The notes: generated from the sequence alone by a model not told the origin. A DNA stretch of 64,000 nt from Fimbriimonadaceae bacterium (GCA_019187105.1 JABAQM010000001.1:248001-312000), one strand, 5' to 3'; counted from the stretch's first letter, positions 8,290 to 16,747 are shown. Numbers and translations are program-made.

Positions 8290-9105
8290 ATGATGCGAAC
8301 ACGGATGTCCGTCGCCTGGCGCGTTTTTGCGCTGGTTTCCCTCGTCATTGCGACTGGCTGCGGCGGCGGAACAATCACCGATATCGGCGATGCCGACAAA
8401 CCGGGACCCCACGTCTTGTTTTTCAATGTCTCGCCGGACGCCGGACCGTTGGATTTCTATCTCGATGAGACGCGGTACGCGGCTTCGGTTGGGTATGTGA
8501 CCGGGTTGACGGGCTTACAGCAGTTCGTCGACGTTCCGTTCTTGGATGACGAAAACGGCACGTACGACATCGGCGCTCGACCGGAGGGCGGCGGTGAGGA
8601 CACCGAGCTCGACCTGGTTGCTCAGGCCCTTGCCCGCGACTCAAACATCTTCGTTACAGCTTTTGGAAAGGTCCTGATCGACGAGACCGATCCGAGCGAC
8701 AACGACAAGATCTTTCAGGTCCTTGTCACGAGCCTCACGCTGACGCGGCCAAACGGCAACAAGGCGCGCATTATTGCTTTTAACGGCTTCATCCGCTCCC
8801 AGTCGAACATCAACGTGAATATGTCGATCCAGACACCGGGTGATAACCCGCAGTTCAAGGTGACGGACGTCGCCTTTGGCTCGTTCAAGGAGGCCATTGT
8901 GGACTCGGGTACGTTCACGTACCAGCTTCGGCGGGCGGATGTCGACGACAGCGTGATCTACGCCGAAAAGGTCATTGACCTCGCTCCGGGCGGAACCTAT
9001 GTCGTCTTCATGAGCGGCATTGAAAAGGCGAACGTCGGCGACCCGCCGACCGCAACCGATCCAGCGATTACGTTCGTCGAGATCCCTTCTCGAACCGACC
9101 AGTAA
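8290..9105 (+). CDS. DUF4397 lipoprotein
   Basis: A 271 aa exported lipoprotein: a basic start, hydrophobic core (VFALVSLVIA) and lipobox ending at Cys24 (IATGCGGG). The mature part begins with the DUF4397 motif (VLFFNVSPDAGPLDFYLD, ASVGYVTGLTGLQQF), a beta-sandwich repeat common in surface lipoproteins. Two such units may be present, the second starting near ARIIAFNGF. The family function is unknown; adhesion or envelope structure is usually guessed. It converges on the trans-sulfuration gene with 8 nt between. Confidence 0.82.
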   Translation: MMRTRMSVAWRVFALVSLVIATGCGGGTITDIGDADKPGPHVLFFNVSPDAGPLDFYLDETRYAASVGYVTGLTGLQQFVDVPFLDDENGTYDIGARPEGGGEDTELDLVAQALARDSNIFVTAFGKVLIDETDPSDNDKIFQVLVTSLTLTRPNGNKARIIAFNGFIRSQSNINVNMSIQTPGDNPQFKVTDVAFGSFKEAIVDSGTFTYQLRRADVDDSVIYAEKVIDLAPGGTYVVFMSGIEKANVGDPPTATDPAITFVEIPSRTDQ

Positions 9106-9113
9106 GGGCCGGT

Positions 9114-10295
9114 CTACGCGAGAGCGGCAACGGCGGTTGCGGGGCTCGCCGACGACACCTTGGCGAGGGCCTGCTCCAGGTCCGCAATGATATCCTTGAT
9201 GTCCTCGATGCCCACGCTGAGCCGCAGCATAGTGTCGGGGATTCCCCGCTCTGCCCGCTCCTCATCGGTCATTGTCGCATGCGACATGAGCGGCGGATAT
9301 CCAATCAAGGACTCGACGCCGCCCAAGCTCTCGGCGAGGAGGAAGATTCGGGTTGCCTCGGCGACCCGCCGCGCATCGGCGGCACTTCCCCTCACCTCGA
9401 ACGAGACCATCCCCCCAAAGCCCCTCATTTGCTTTTTGGCAACCCCATGATCCGGGTGTGATTCAAGACCCGGATAATGGACTTTCGCCACAGCTGGGTG
9501 ACTCTCCAGATATTCTGCGACCGCCTGGGCATTCTGGCAATGCCTCTCCATGCGAATCTGCAGGGTTTTGAGTCCGCGGACGCTCAGCCAGGTGTCGAGC
9601 GGCGATGGCACTGCGCCAACCATTTTGTTCCACTCATAGATGTGCAGCGCAAGATCAGGATCGTTGGTCACGACAGCGCCGCCGATCACGTCGCTATGTC
9701 CGCTGACGTACTTCGTGGTGGAATGAACCACCAGATCGACTCCCAGTTCCAGCGGATTTTGCAGGGCTGGTGACGCGAATGTGTTGTCGAACACCGTAAT
9801 CAGCCCGTGGCGCTTTGCAATCTCGACGATCGCGGCAATGTCGCACACCCGAAGATTCGGGTTTGTGGGCGATTCGAAGATAATCAGCTTGGAGTTCGGC
9901 TGGATGGCGGCTTCGATGCTGGCAAGGTCCCTTGCGTCGAACTCGGTACACGTCACACCCTGCTTCGGCAGCAGCTTGTGGGCGAGCCGATAGGTACCGC
10001 CATAGATGTCCGAAGCCATCAGGAGGTGGTCGCCCTGCTGAAGGAGCGAGAGCGTCGCCGTAATCGCCGCCATGCCACTCGCGAATGCCGTGCAGTAGTT
10101 ACCATTCTCGAGCGAGGCAAGCGCTTGTTCGAGGGAAATCCGGTTGGGATTCGTGCAGCGAGTGTAATCGATCGCTGGGATATGATCGAGGTCTTCCCAG
10201 GCGAAAGTAGCCGACTGCCAGATGGGATTGACGACGGCGCGATTATCGCAATCCGGATCTTGTCCGACTCGAATCGCCTTGGTTGCGAACTCCAT
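9114..10295 (-). CDS. Cystathionine gamma-synthase/lyase family enzyme
   Basis: A PLP enzyme of the Cys/Met metabolism family (393 aa from ATG 10295). The Schiff-base Lys is in HSTTKYVSGHSDVIGG; PLP-phosphate contacts are in ASGMAAI, and YTRCTNPNR matches the family's YTR.xNPT segment. The end ESLIGYPPLMSHATM is typical of CGS/CGL/methionine gamma-lyase; the exact reaction cannot be separated by eye. A GTG at 10325 would extend it, but TAGAAT 8 nt before ATG 10295 favours the shorter form. It is divergent from the PP2C gene across an AT-rich spacer with a palindrome. Confidence 0.9.
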   Translation of the reverse strand: MEFATKAIRVGQDPDCDNRAVVNPIWQSATFAWEDLDHIPAIDYTRCTNPNRISLEQALASLENGNYCTAFASGMAAITATLSLLQQGDHLLMASDIYGGTYRLAHKLLPKQGVTCTEFDARDLASIEAAIQPNSKLIIFESPTNPNLRVCDIAAIVEIAKRHGLITVFDNTFASPALQNPLELGVDLVVHSTTKYVSGHSDVIGGAVVTNDPDLALHIYEWNKMVGAVPSPLDTWLSVRGLKTLQIRMERHCQNAQAVAEYLESHPAVAKVHYPGLESHPDHGVAKKQMRGFGGMVSFEVRGSAADARRVAEATRIFLLAESLGGVESLIGYPPLMSHATMTDEERAERGIPDTMLRLSVGIEDIKDIIADLEQALAKVSSASPATAVAALA

Positions 10296-10303
10296 ACCAT
10301 AAT

Positions 10304-10309
10304 ATTCTA
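10304..10309 (-). promoter_or_regulatory. -10 element TAGAAT of the trans-sulfuration gene
   Basis: Minus-strand TAGAAT (10309-10304) ends 8 nt before ATG 10295, with no ribosome site between. Confidence 0.55.
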
Positions 10310-10368
10310 GCCGAGGCCGCCTCACTAGCCCTCAGATTATTAGGCATATTAGGATAATACGGATATTC

Positions 10369-10387
10369 TAACTAATACTGTTAGTTA
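10369..10387 (+). promoter_or_regulatory. Palindrome in divergent promoter region (operator candidate)
   Basis: TAACTAA-TACTG-TTAGTTA is a perfect 7-bp inverted repeat with a 5-nt spacer. It sits in an unusually AT-rich spacer (about 10316-10390) between the two divergent starts, near a direct repeat of ATTAGG (TATTAGG-CATATTAGG). This suits a dimeric repressor or activator acting on one or both genes. Confidence 0.5.
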
Positions 10388-10432
10388 CCATGCCCTCTGG
10401 AGACTAATAAACCCAGGTTGCGGCTGACCACG

Positions 10433-10438
10433 TATACT
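10433..10438 (+). promoter_or_regulatory. -10 element TATACT before PP2C gene
   Basis: TATACT ends 11 nt before GTG 10450, which would give a leader of only a few nucleotides. Confidence 0.45.
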
Positions 10439-10449
10439 AGCCTCGACCC

Positions 10450-11292
10450 GTGGAAGAGATTACGGCTGAGTTCCTCACCGACGAGCTTCACGAGCCGATC
10501 ACGCTCGACTGGATGCCGCGGATCACCGTTGGCGCGAAGACCGACCTTGGCCGCGTTCGAGAAAACAACGAGGACAAGTTCGAGTTCTACATCCCGGACG
10601 ACAACGCTATGCTGGCCAAGCGCGGCATCATTGGCGTCGTGTGTGACGGCATGGGTGGCCATGCTGCCGGACAAATCGCGAGCGAGCTTGCCTGCAAGAC
10701 GTTTCTCGAGGTCTATCTGCAACACCCGTCGGACGACCCTGCGGCGGCCGGTCGATCGGCGATCGTTGCGGCGAACCGGTTCGTTCTCGACGTGGCTCGT
10801 GCGGTGCCGGCTCGACGGGGGATGGGGACCACCCTCAGTGCGATCATGCTCATCCAGAATCGCCTGCTGCTGGTCCACGTCGGCGACAGCAGAGTGTATC
10901 GATTCCGAAGCGGTGAGCTAACTCAGCTCTCGAATGACCACACGTGGGTCGAGGATGTCGTTCGGTTTGGGATCCTGCCCCGTGAGGAAGCCGAGCAGCA
11001 TGCCAATCGCCACATGCTCAGTCGCGCCGTCGGCACCGAGCCGGACGTGCCAAGCGACATTGAGTGGTTCGATCTGCAGCGAGGCGACCGCTACCTCCTT
11101 TGCTCGGACGGTATTGTCAACTTCGTCAGCGACCCCGAAATAGCTGCCGTGCTCGAGGTGGAGTCGCCGAGTGGCGCCGCCTGGAAGCTGGTTCAGATGG
11201 CTCTTGCGGGCGGAGGCAACGACAACGCGACCGCCCTCGTGTTTCGTGTCGACGACGTTGTTAGCGTCGCCGACGAGCAAGAAGCGCGGTAA
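10450..11292 (+). CDS. PP2C-family protein Ser/Thr phosphatase
   Basis: A 280 aa soluble, metal-dependent phosphatase, a Stp/PrpC-like partner of Hanks-type kinases. The metal-binding motifs are all present: TDLGRVRENNEDKF near residue 31, VCDGMGGHAAG near 72, GDSRVYRFRSGELTQLSNDHTW, LCSDGIVNFVSD and GGNDNATALVF. No kinase gene is adjacent. It starts with GTG just after a TATACT -10. Its 3' end overlaps the convergent PEP-CTERM gene by 32 bp. Confidence 0.93.
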   Translation: MEEITAEFLTDELHEPITLDWMPRITVGAKTDLGRVRENNEDKFEFYIPDDNAMLAKRGIIGVVCDGMGGHAAGQIASELACKTFLEVYLQHPSDDPAAAGRSAIVAANRFVLDVARAVPARRGMGTTLSAIMLIQNRLLLVHVGDSRVYRFRSGELTQLSNDHTWVEDVVRFGILPREEAEQHANRHMLSRAVGTEPDVPSDIEWFDLQRGDRYLLCSDGIVNFVSDPEIAAVLEVESPSGAAWKLVQMALAGGGNDNATALVFRVDDVVSVADEQEAR

Positions 11293-12043
11293 AGGCGACT
11301 CCCACAGCCACCATAGTTGCAGGCTCTGGAACCAGATGAGCCGATGTCAGGGTGACATTGTCGCCGTTCCAGATCAAGCGGTTTAGGAACGTGCCATTCG
11401 GTTGCAGGCCTTGCGGTGCACTGCCGACGGTACCGAGCCATGTCAGGCTGGAAAGGTCGATCGGGAACGGATTGGTGAGCAGAGGGCTTGACAAGTCGCC
11501 TCGAAGGTCGAGATCGTGATGAAGTCCGGTGACCGGGTTGTAGCCCAAGGCTGCACCGAGAAAGTTAGCGTTCGAGACCCAGAGTGGCGCGTGATCGGTG
11601 CCGAACCACAACCCACCACCGACCTTGGCGAAGTTGAGTGCGATGTTTCTAACCAGCAGGTCTTCCGGGTTGCCGACAAACCAGTTGGCAAAGTTGCCGT
11701 ATGATCTCGCATCGAAAACCACTGACTGGCGGGTACGGTGCCACTTCCCCAGGGCGATCGCATCGTCCTCGTTAACAAAGAGGCCCTGTTCGGTGATGTC
11801 GTACACCCAAACTTGGTCGAATTCCGCTTCACCGAGCTTTTGGGCGAGCTGCCCGGGTTGACCACCATCGATCCATGTCACCTGCATTCCGGCAAAGACC
11901 AGTGACTGGCGCAGGTGGTCCACGTTCTCATCGCCCGTGAAACCCGCGCTATACGCAATCGCTAGCACTTTGTTGGAGCCGGCTAATGCCGTAGCTCCCA
12001 TGAGCGCCGCCCAAGCGCCCAATAGCACCCTGAATATTCTCAT
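11261..12043 (-). CDS. PEP-CTERM sorting-signal secreted protein
   Basis: A 260 aa protein with an N-terminal signal peptide (ending near TALAGSNK), a middle domain of unknown type with DENVDHLRQSLVFAG and VVFDARSYGNFANWF, and a C-terminal PEP-CTERM tripartite signal: VPEPATM, hydrophobic helix, RRRR. Such proteins are cleaved and anchored or released by an exosortase, which is not in this window. GGGAG lies 8 nt before the ATG, and TAAACT (12104-12099, minus) is a plausible -10. The domain resembles DUF4350/GATase-like secreted proteins only loosely. Confidence 0.82.
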   Translation of the reverse strand: MRIFRVLLGAWAALMGATALAGSNKVLAIAYSAGFTGDENVDHLRQSLVFAGMQVTWIDGGQPGQLAQKLGEAEFDQVWVYDITEQGLFVNEDDAIALGKWHRTRQSVVFDARSYGNFANWFVGNPEDLLVRNIALNFAKVGGGLWFGTDHAPLWVSNANFLGAALGYNPVTGLHHDLDLRGDLSSPLLTNPFPIDLSSLTWLGTVGSAPQGLQPNGTFLNRLIWNGDNVTLTSAHLVPEPATMVAVGVAFTALLARRRR

Positions 12044-12173
12044 CCTCTCGACTCCCTTCAGCCACCGGCACGCTGCCCAGTTGGCAACCGCCCTCCTAAG
12101 TTTACAGTGGATTCAACAAAATCGGAAGGGGAATCTTCGATATGGCAACCGAATTTTTTGGAAATTCAAGAAT

Positions 12174-13016
12174 TCAGTCGACAACTTCGACGTCGACGGG
12201 CCGTACCAAGCCGATTTCCGCACCGCGCCGGAGCAGGAGCCGGATCGCCCGGACGCCTTCGTCGCCCATATCCACCGTCCGGTCGTTGACATACATGCCG
12301 ACAAACTCATCGCTCGTGGAAGCGTCCATCCCGCGGGCGAACTGGAGGGCGTAGTCCAGAGCCTTTGACCGGTTGCCGAGCCCGGCGGAGATGCTTTCCC
12401 GCATGCACCGGCTAACGTCCATTACGATTTCGGCGCCCAAGTCCTTCCTGACGACGTTCACGCCGAGCGGCAACGGCAAGCCCGTGGATTCCTTCCACCA
12501 CCGGCCAAGGTCTTCCACCAGGACCATGCCCTCGCGCTGGTAGGTCAGTTGGCCCTCATGGATGATGAGGCCCGCGCGGTATTTGCCTGCGGCGACTTCC
12601 TCAAGAATCCGATCGAACGGAACGACCTCGAAGTTTGGCTTCGAATCCGGACCGAATCGTTCGGCAAAGTAGATCGAAAGAGCCAGAAAGGCAGAAGTCA
12701 ACTTGCCGGGAACGGCGATCTTGGTCGACTTCAGCTCCTCATCGGTCAGCTCCGACTGGGCAATGATCATGGGACCATAGCCATCCCCGAAGGAGCCGCC
12801 GTGTCTGAGGAGGGCATATTTGTCAGCCACATAGGCGAACGCATGAACGGAAACCGCGCTGGATTCGAGCTTGCCTTCCATCGCCCACTCGTTGAGGGTC
12901 TGGATGTCCTTCAGGATGTGCTCGAACTCGTGGTCGGATTTCACTTCTCCAGAGGCCAAGCCCCAAAACATGAATGCGTCGTCGGAGTCGGGCGAATGCC
13001 CCAATCGAATCTTCAT
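12174..13016 (-). CDS. mqnD: 1,4-dihydroxy-6-naphthoate synthase (futalosine menaquinone pathway)
   Basis: MqnD converts cyclic dehypoxanthine futalosine to 1,4-dihydroxy-6-naphthoate in the futalosine route to menaquinone. The 280 aa protein has a periplasmic-binding-protein-like fold with family motifs LGHSPDSDDAFMFWGL at the start, GGSFGDGYGP, KIAVPGKLTSAF and the diagnostic GLIIHEGQLTYQ, with its His as the likely catalytic base. The frame extends 61 residues upstream without homology, so ATG 13016 is chosen. The other mqn genes are not adjacent. Confidence 0.9.
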   Translation of the reverse strand: MKIRLGHSPDSDDAFMFWGLASGEVKSDHEFEHILKDIQTLNEWAMEGKLESSAVSVHAFAYVADKYALLRHGGSFGDGYGPMIIAQSELTDEELKSTKIAVPGKLTSAFLALSIYFAERFGPDSKPNFEVVPFDRILEEVAAGKYRAGLIIHEGQLTYQREGMVLVEDLGRWWKESTGLPLPLGVNVVRKDLGAEIVMDVSRCMRESISAGLGNRSKALDYALQFARGMDASTSDEFVGMYVNDRTVDMGDEGVRAIRLLLRRGAEIGLVRPVDVEVVD

Positions 13017-13056
13017 CGGCTTCGTTGAGGGTACCAGCACCGCTCGAACCCAACAA

Positions 13057-13086
13057 AAATGCGACCCCGGATCGAGGGTCGCATTT
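13057..13086 (-). terminator. Rho-independent terminator after the RDPKTG gene
   Basis: Perfect 11-bp stem (AAATGCGACCC / GGGTCGCATTT) with an 8-nt loop. Read on the minus strand it is followed by a T-rich run (TTTTTGTT), 15 nt past the stop of the upstream gene. Confidence 0.85.
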
Positions 13087-13101
13087 CTGAGTGTCGGACG
13101 G

Positions 13102-13551
13102 TTACTTCTTGACTTCGGTCTTCTTGATGAACTTGCCGGTCTTGGGATCTCGCGGCGGCAGGGGCTTGCTGGCGCCTGACTTGGCTTTGGGCGGATCAAC
13201 CTTGACGAAGCGGCCGGTCTTGGGATCGCGGGCCGGCATGGTCTTGGTTTCGACCTTTACGAAGCGGCCTGTTTTCGGGTCTCGGGGCGGGAGCGCCTTT
13301 CCAGGCACGATCTTGACGGTTTCCGACTTAACGAATCGCCCCGTCTTGGGATCGCGAACCTGGACTCTTTTGCCCGGCGCCACAACCTTTGGCTCGACTT
13401 TAATGAACTTTCCGGTTTTCGGATCCCGCGCCTGGATTTTCTTCCCTTCCGCCGACTTGGACGATGGGACCTGGGCAGGGGCAGATTGAAAGGCAAACGA
13501 TGAAACGAATAGGGCGAAAACGGAGATGACCCACAGCAGACGAAGCTTCAT
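13102..13551 (-). CDS. Exported protein with five RDPKTG[KR]F[IV]K repeats
   Basis: A 149 aa, strongly basic protein. A signal peptide (LLWVISVFALFVSSFAFQ) is followed by five copies of a ten-residue motif, RDPKTG[KR]F[IV]K, at about residues 42, 66, 90, 108 and 134. They are separated by Pro/Lys/Val-rich linkers of 8-16 residues. It has no globular domain and no cysteine. ATG 13551 has AGGAG 5 nt upstream; GTG 13557 is the alternative. It has its own promoter and a strong terminator, so it is a single-gene unit. The motif resembles short DNA- or polyanion-binding basic repeats, but its function is unknown. Confidence 0.85.
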   Translation of the reverse strand: MKLRLLWVISVFALFVSSFAFQSAPAQVPSSKSAEGKKIQARDPKTGKFIKVEPKVVAPGKRVQVRDPKTGRFVKSETVKIVPGKALPPRDPKTGRFVKVETKTMPARDPKTGRFVKVDPPKAKSGASKPLPPRDPKTGKFIKKTEVKK

Positions 13552-13564
13552 ATTCACTCCTGAT

Positions 13565-13580
13565 ACGGCGATTTTGCCGT
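13565..13580 (-). promoter_or_regulatory. 5' leader hairpin before the RDPKTG gene
   Basis: ACGGC-AAAATC-GCCGT on the minus strand forms a 5-bp stem predicted to sit at the very 5' end of the transcript, just upstream of AGGAG. It may stabilise the mRNA. Confidence 0.4.
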
Positions 13581-13585
13581 TCTTT

Positions 13586-13614
13586 AGTTTACGACACCTT
13601 TACGGGCAATCCAA
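13586..13614 (-). promoter_or_regulatory. Promoter TTGGAT-17-TAAACT of the RDPKTG gene
   Basis: Minus strand: -35 TTGGAT (13614-13609), a 17-nt spacer and -10 TAAACT (13591-13586). The predicted start near 13579 gives a leader of about 28 nt. Confidence 0.55.
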
Positions 13615-13619
13615 AGCCG

Positions 13620-13821
13620 CCCGTTCCGTCGCTTGTCCGCGGATACCGCCCGAGGGTACGCTATGAGGATGTTCCTCAGCGAGCGAGTCTTCGCTTGGTA
13701 CGCTGAAGTGCCCTGGTTCCGTATCTAGGGGTCCGCCTTATTACTCGCGGATCCATTCCATCGTCGTTGCGCCTCTTTCCAAGGCGCCATTGAATTTTCG
13801 ACCGATAGGAACCTCAGGACT
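13620..13821 (+). other. Gene-free, hairpin-rich leader region before rocD
   Basis: No credible ORF. It holds TGAGGA-TGT-TCCTCA (13664-13678), an adjacent AGCGA...TCGCT pair, and two copies of GGTACGCT (13655-13662 and 13697-13704). I recognise no known riboswitch; a structured leader is possible. Confidence 0.35.
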
Positions 13822-15075
13822 ATGAAGAACCCGATTTTAAATGCCGTCGCTGCGATCAGCGACGAGCAAGCGATTTCCATTACGGAGCAGTACGGCACCC
13901 ACAATTACCACCCACTCCACGTTAACCTCGTCCGGGCGAAGGACTGTTACGCCTATGACGGTGACGGCAAGGAGTACATCGACTGCATCGGCTGCTACAG
14001 TGCGGTTGCGAATGGCCACTTAAGCGAATTTGTGGTCGAAACGCTGAAGGCGCAGCTTGAGAAGATCACTTTGGTCTCCCGGGCGGTTTACACCTCGGAG
14101 CTGGCTGCCTTCTTAAAGGCCCTCTGCGAGTACACCGACACCGACATGGCCTGCCCCATGAACACGGGAGCCGAAGCAATCGAGACCGCGATCAAGCTGG
14201 CACGCAAATGGGCTTACACGGTGAAGGGCGTCCCCAAAGACAAAGCCGAGATCATCGTGGGCGAGCAGAACTTCCACGGCCGAACTACAACCATCGTTGG
14301 CTTCAGCAGCGAACCTGGATACAAAGAGGGCTTTGGCCCCTTTACTCCCGGATTTGAGATGGTCCCGTTTGGCGATCTCGCCGCCCTCGAAGCGAGAATT
14401 ACGGCTAATACGGCTGCGGTGCTTCTGGAGCCGATTCAGGCCGAAGGCGGCATTATCTTCCCGCCCGCGGGATACATGGCCGGCCTCCGCGAACTGTGCA
14501 CGCGCCATAACGTGCTCCTCATCTGGGACGAGATCCAAACCGGCTTCTGCCGGACGGGCAAGAAGTTCGCCTGGCAACATGAAAGCGCCGAACCGGACAT
14601 GATGTGCCTTGGAAAGGCGCTTGGCGGCGGTGTATTCCCGGTTTCGGCAGTGGTCGGAAAGCGAGACGTGATGGAAGTCTTCAAGCCCGGCGACCACGGC
14701 AGCACCTTCGGTGGGAATCCGCTGGGTTGCGTCGTCGCGATGGCCGCACTGCAGGAAATGGATTCAGAGCGACTCGCGGAGCGAAGTCAGCGGATGGGCG
14801 ACCGCCTGATCGCCGGCCTGCGGGACTTGAACTTCCCGTTCATCGAGGACATTCGCGGACGCGGACTCTTGGTCGGACTGGAAGTCGCCGAAGGAATCGA
14901 TACGGTTCGACTCGCCGAAGCATTCATCGAGAACGGCATCCTCACCAAGGAAACTCGCAGCCGGACATTCCGCTTCGCGCCCCCGCTCACCATTGACGAG
15001 AAGTTGATCGACGACATCGTAACCCGAACTCAGCGGGCCCTCGAAGTGGTCGCGCCGGCCGCAGCGGTAGCTTAA
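13822..15075 (+). CDS. rocD: Ornithine aminotransferase
   Basis: A class III PLP aminotransferase that converts ornithine plus 2-oxoglutarate to glutamate semialdehyde (arginine catabolism/proline link). The 417 aa protein has MNTGAEAIETAIKLARKWAY, QNFHGRTTTIVGFS, the metal/PLP aspartate in LLIWDEIQTGFCRTGK, Schiff-base Lys in CLGKALGGGVFPVSAV, and HGSTFGGNPLGC. The ITEQYGTHNYHPLHVNLVRA opening is characteristic of RocD rather than acetylornithine aminotransferase. It shares a TTAA double stop with the convergent M48 gene. Confidence 0.93.
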   Translation: MKNPILNAVAAISDEQAISITEQYGTHNYHPLHVNLVRAKDCYAYDGDGKEYIDCIGCYSAVANGHLSEFVVETLKAQLEKITLVSRAVYTSELAAFLKALCEYTDTDMACPMNTGAEAIETAIKLARKWAYTVKGVPKDKAEIIVGEQNFHGRTTTIVGFSSEPGYKEGFGPFTPGFEMVPFGDLAALEARITANTAAVLLEPIQAEGGIIFPPAGYMAGLRELCTRHNVLLIWDEIQTGFCRTGKKFAWQHESAEPDMMCLGKALGGGVFPVSAVVGKRDVMEVFKPGDHGSTFGGNPLGCVVAMAALQEMDSERLAERSQRMGDRLIAGLRDLNFPFIEDIRGRGLLVGLEVAEGIDTVRLAEAFIENGILTKETRSRTFRFAPPLTIDEKLIDDIVTRTQRALEVVAPAAAVA

Positions 15076-15854
15076 TTGAATCGAAGGGGCCGTACCGGTG
15101 GGTAGGTGCGGCCTGATTTCCTCATCATTTCGCGCGTCCGAGAGATCCGGTTGGAGTCGCCAGGGTGGGTGCTGATCCACTCTGGTCCCTCGCCCTTCCC
15201 TTTTTGGGACTGGAACAACTGGAAGACTTCGACGAGTCCTTCCGGATTGAATCCGGCCCTTTCCATCAGCTCGAATCCGCCGGAGTCGGCCTGATTCTCG
15301 TGATGTCGGGAGTGCGGCAGAGCGAAACCGAGGGTATCGACAAGACCGGCTAGGTTGGTCACGGTTCGGTTGGCCCGAGTGAGTCCGAGGATTGCGATTC
15401 CAAACAGCTGCCGCTTTTGGGCATCTCGAACCGCATAGGCCCAATGCTCTCGGAAAACGTGCTGCATCTCGTGGCCGAGGATTCCCGCAACCGCGTCTTC
15501 GGTTTTCAGCTTGTCGAGCAATCCAGTGTAGAAAAACATCGGTCCGCCCGGAAAAGCAAAGGCGTTGATCTCTTTGCTATCGATGACGTCGATCGAGAAC
15601 TTCCAGGGTTCCTTCTGCTGCTGGGGCGTGAAGGCTCCCTTCAGCCGATTGAAGATGGACCGGACTTCCCGCACGCGTGGATCAGAATCTGGGAGAATCC
15701 GGTTCTTCTTGCGAACTTCAGCCGCAGCCTCTTGGCCGAGCCTAACCTGTTCGTTCTTCCCTGGCTTAAACGGGTCGTCAAGCGCACGCGCATAGCAGAG
15801 GGTTGCTCCTAAGCTAACGGCGGCGACTATAGCCGGTAACCGCATCTGATTCAT
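15072..15854 (-). CDS. Exported M48-family zinc metallopeptidase
   Basis: A 260 aa protein with a signal peptide (IVAAVSLGATLCYA). The zinc site is HEMQH in GILGHEMQHVFREHW (near residue 145), and the third ligand is Glu in HHENQADSGGFELM. FAFPGGPMFFYTGLLDKL is the conserved M48 segment before the active site. It resembles periplasmic BepA/Oma1-like proteases that degrade misfolded outer-membrane proteins, but lacks a TPR domain. Four bases overlap with the rocD stop. Confidence 0.9.
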   Translation of the reverse strand: MNQMRLPAIVAAVSLGATLCYARALDDPFKPGKNEQVRLGQEAAAEVRKKNRILPDSDPRVREVRSIFNRLKGAFTPQQQKEPWKFSIDVIDSKEINAFAFPGGPMFFYTGLLDKLKTEDAVAGILGHEMQHVFREHWAYAVRDAQKRQLFGIAILGLTRANRTVTNLAGLVDTLGFALPHSRHHENQADSGGFELMERAGFNPEGLVEVFQLFQSQKGKGEGPEWISTHPGDSNRISRTREMMRKSGRTYPPVRPLRFN

Positions 15855-15967
15855 GTAATTAGAGACGGGAAACGGCGGATAGCCGTTCCTATCGGAACCT
15901 GGTGCGGATTGACAAAAGGGCGCCCCCGGGCCAGCCGGCCGGGGGCGATGAAGGGCAGATATCTCGT

Positions 15968-16684
15968 CTATTGCAAGCCGTGATCCACAAGGCGGCTAAG
16001 ATTGCCGGTAAGTGCCTCTCCGAACTCCAATACCGGTATGTGACACCAGGCTATCGGCGCCGGGTCCGCAAAAACCGATTTCGGATTGACAAGCGGTGGC
16101 CCTGCGGGAATGCTCGCCTGGACGAGGACGGCCGATTCGGTCAGGCGCAATGCAACTCCGCAAATCTTGGCGCCGGTGTCGGTTCGAACTACATCGTTCG
16201 GGGACGCCGTGGCGAAGCAGTCCGCGCTGCGTCCGGGCTGCTTGGAGAATGGAGTGTGTTCGGCGAGGTCGGCAGGGATGCCCACTTCGACCAACGCCCG
16301 CCGAATGGGTTCGATGATGCGTCGGTAGACCGACCGAACCGAACGGCCGAGTGCCATCGGATTCTCGTTGGGCTCAGCGAGCAACCGAAGTGGGCACGCC
16401 AGGCCCAGGGTGATATCGTGACCATGAAGCACAGCCCGGCCCCCTGTTGGCCGCATGACCGTAGGCGTCGCCTGATTTGGGAGCAAGTCTCGCGCCGGAT
16501 CCTGAGACATGCCCAGGCTGATCCACGGCCCGTTCCACGTATAAACGCGGGCTCCCAACCGATCATGCTTGAGCAGCTCGGCGTCCCTTTCCATGTTCGC
16601 GAAGCCATCGACTTCGGCCTCGAACGGAACTTGCAGCGTAAACGAGGAATGCTGAATTGAACTTCTGGCCACGCTTGTCGTCAT
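15968..16684 (-). CDS. Lipoate/biotin protein ligase-like protein
   Basis: About 239 aa of the LplA/LipM/BirA superfamily. It has WNGPWISLGMSQDP, the substrate loop RPTGGRAVLHGHDITLGLA, and DTGAKICGVALR with the conserved Lys that binds the acyl-adenylate. It probably transfers lipoyl or octanoyl groups to carrier proteins. No C-terminal accessory domain is present. The start is unclear: ATG 16684 is chosen, and a TTG at 16723 would add 13 residues. The 113-bp gap to the M48 gene holds nothing I recognise. Confidence 0.82.
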   Translation of the reverse strand: MTTSVARSSIQHSSFTLQVPFEAEVDGFANMERDAELLKHDRLGARVYTWNGPWISLGMSQDPARDLLPNQATPTVMRPTGGRAVLHGHDITLGLACPLRLLAEPNENPMALGRSVRSVYRRIIEPIRRALVEVGIPADLAEHTPFSKQPGRSADCFATASPNDVVRTDTGAKICGVALRLTESAVLVQASIPAGPPLVNPKSVFADPAPIAWCHIPVLEFGEALTGNLSRLVDHGLQ

Positions 16685-16747
16685 TCTCAGCGTACCAAAT
16701 GCCGGTGTGGTGCCAACGGGCAACGCATCGCAGGGAGGGAGTCAACG

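Noticed and set aside
15902-16660. 252-codon plus-strand ORF
   Set aside because: Antisense to the lipoate-ligase-like gene, which carries the RPTGGRA and GAKICG motifs.
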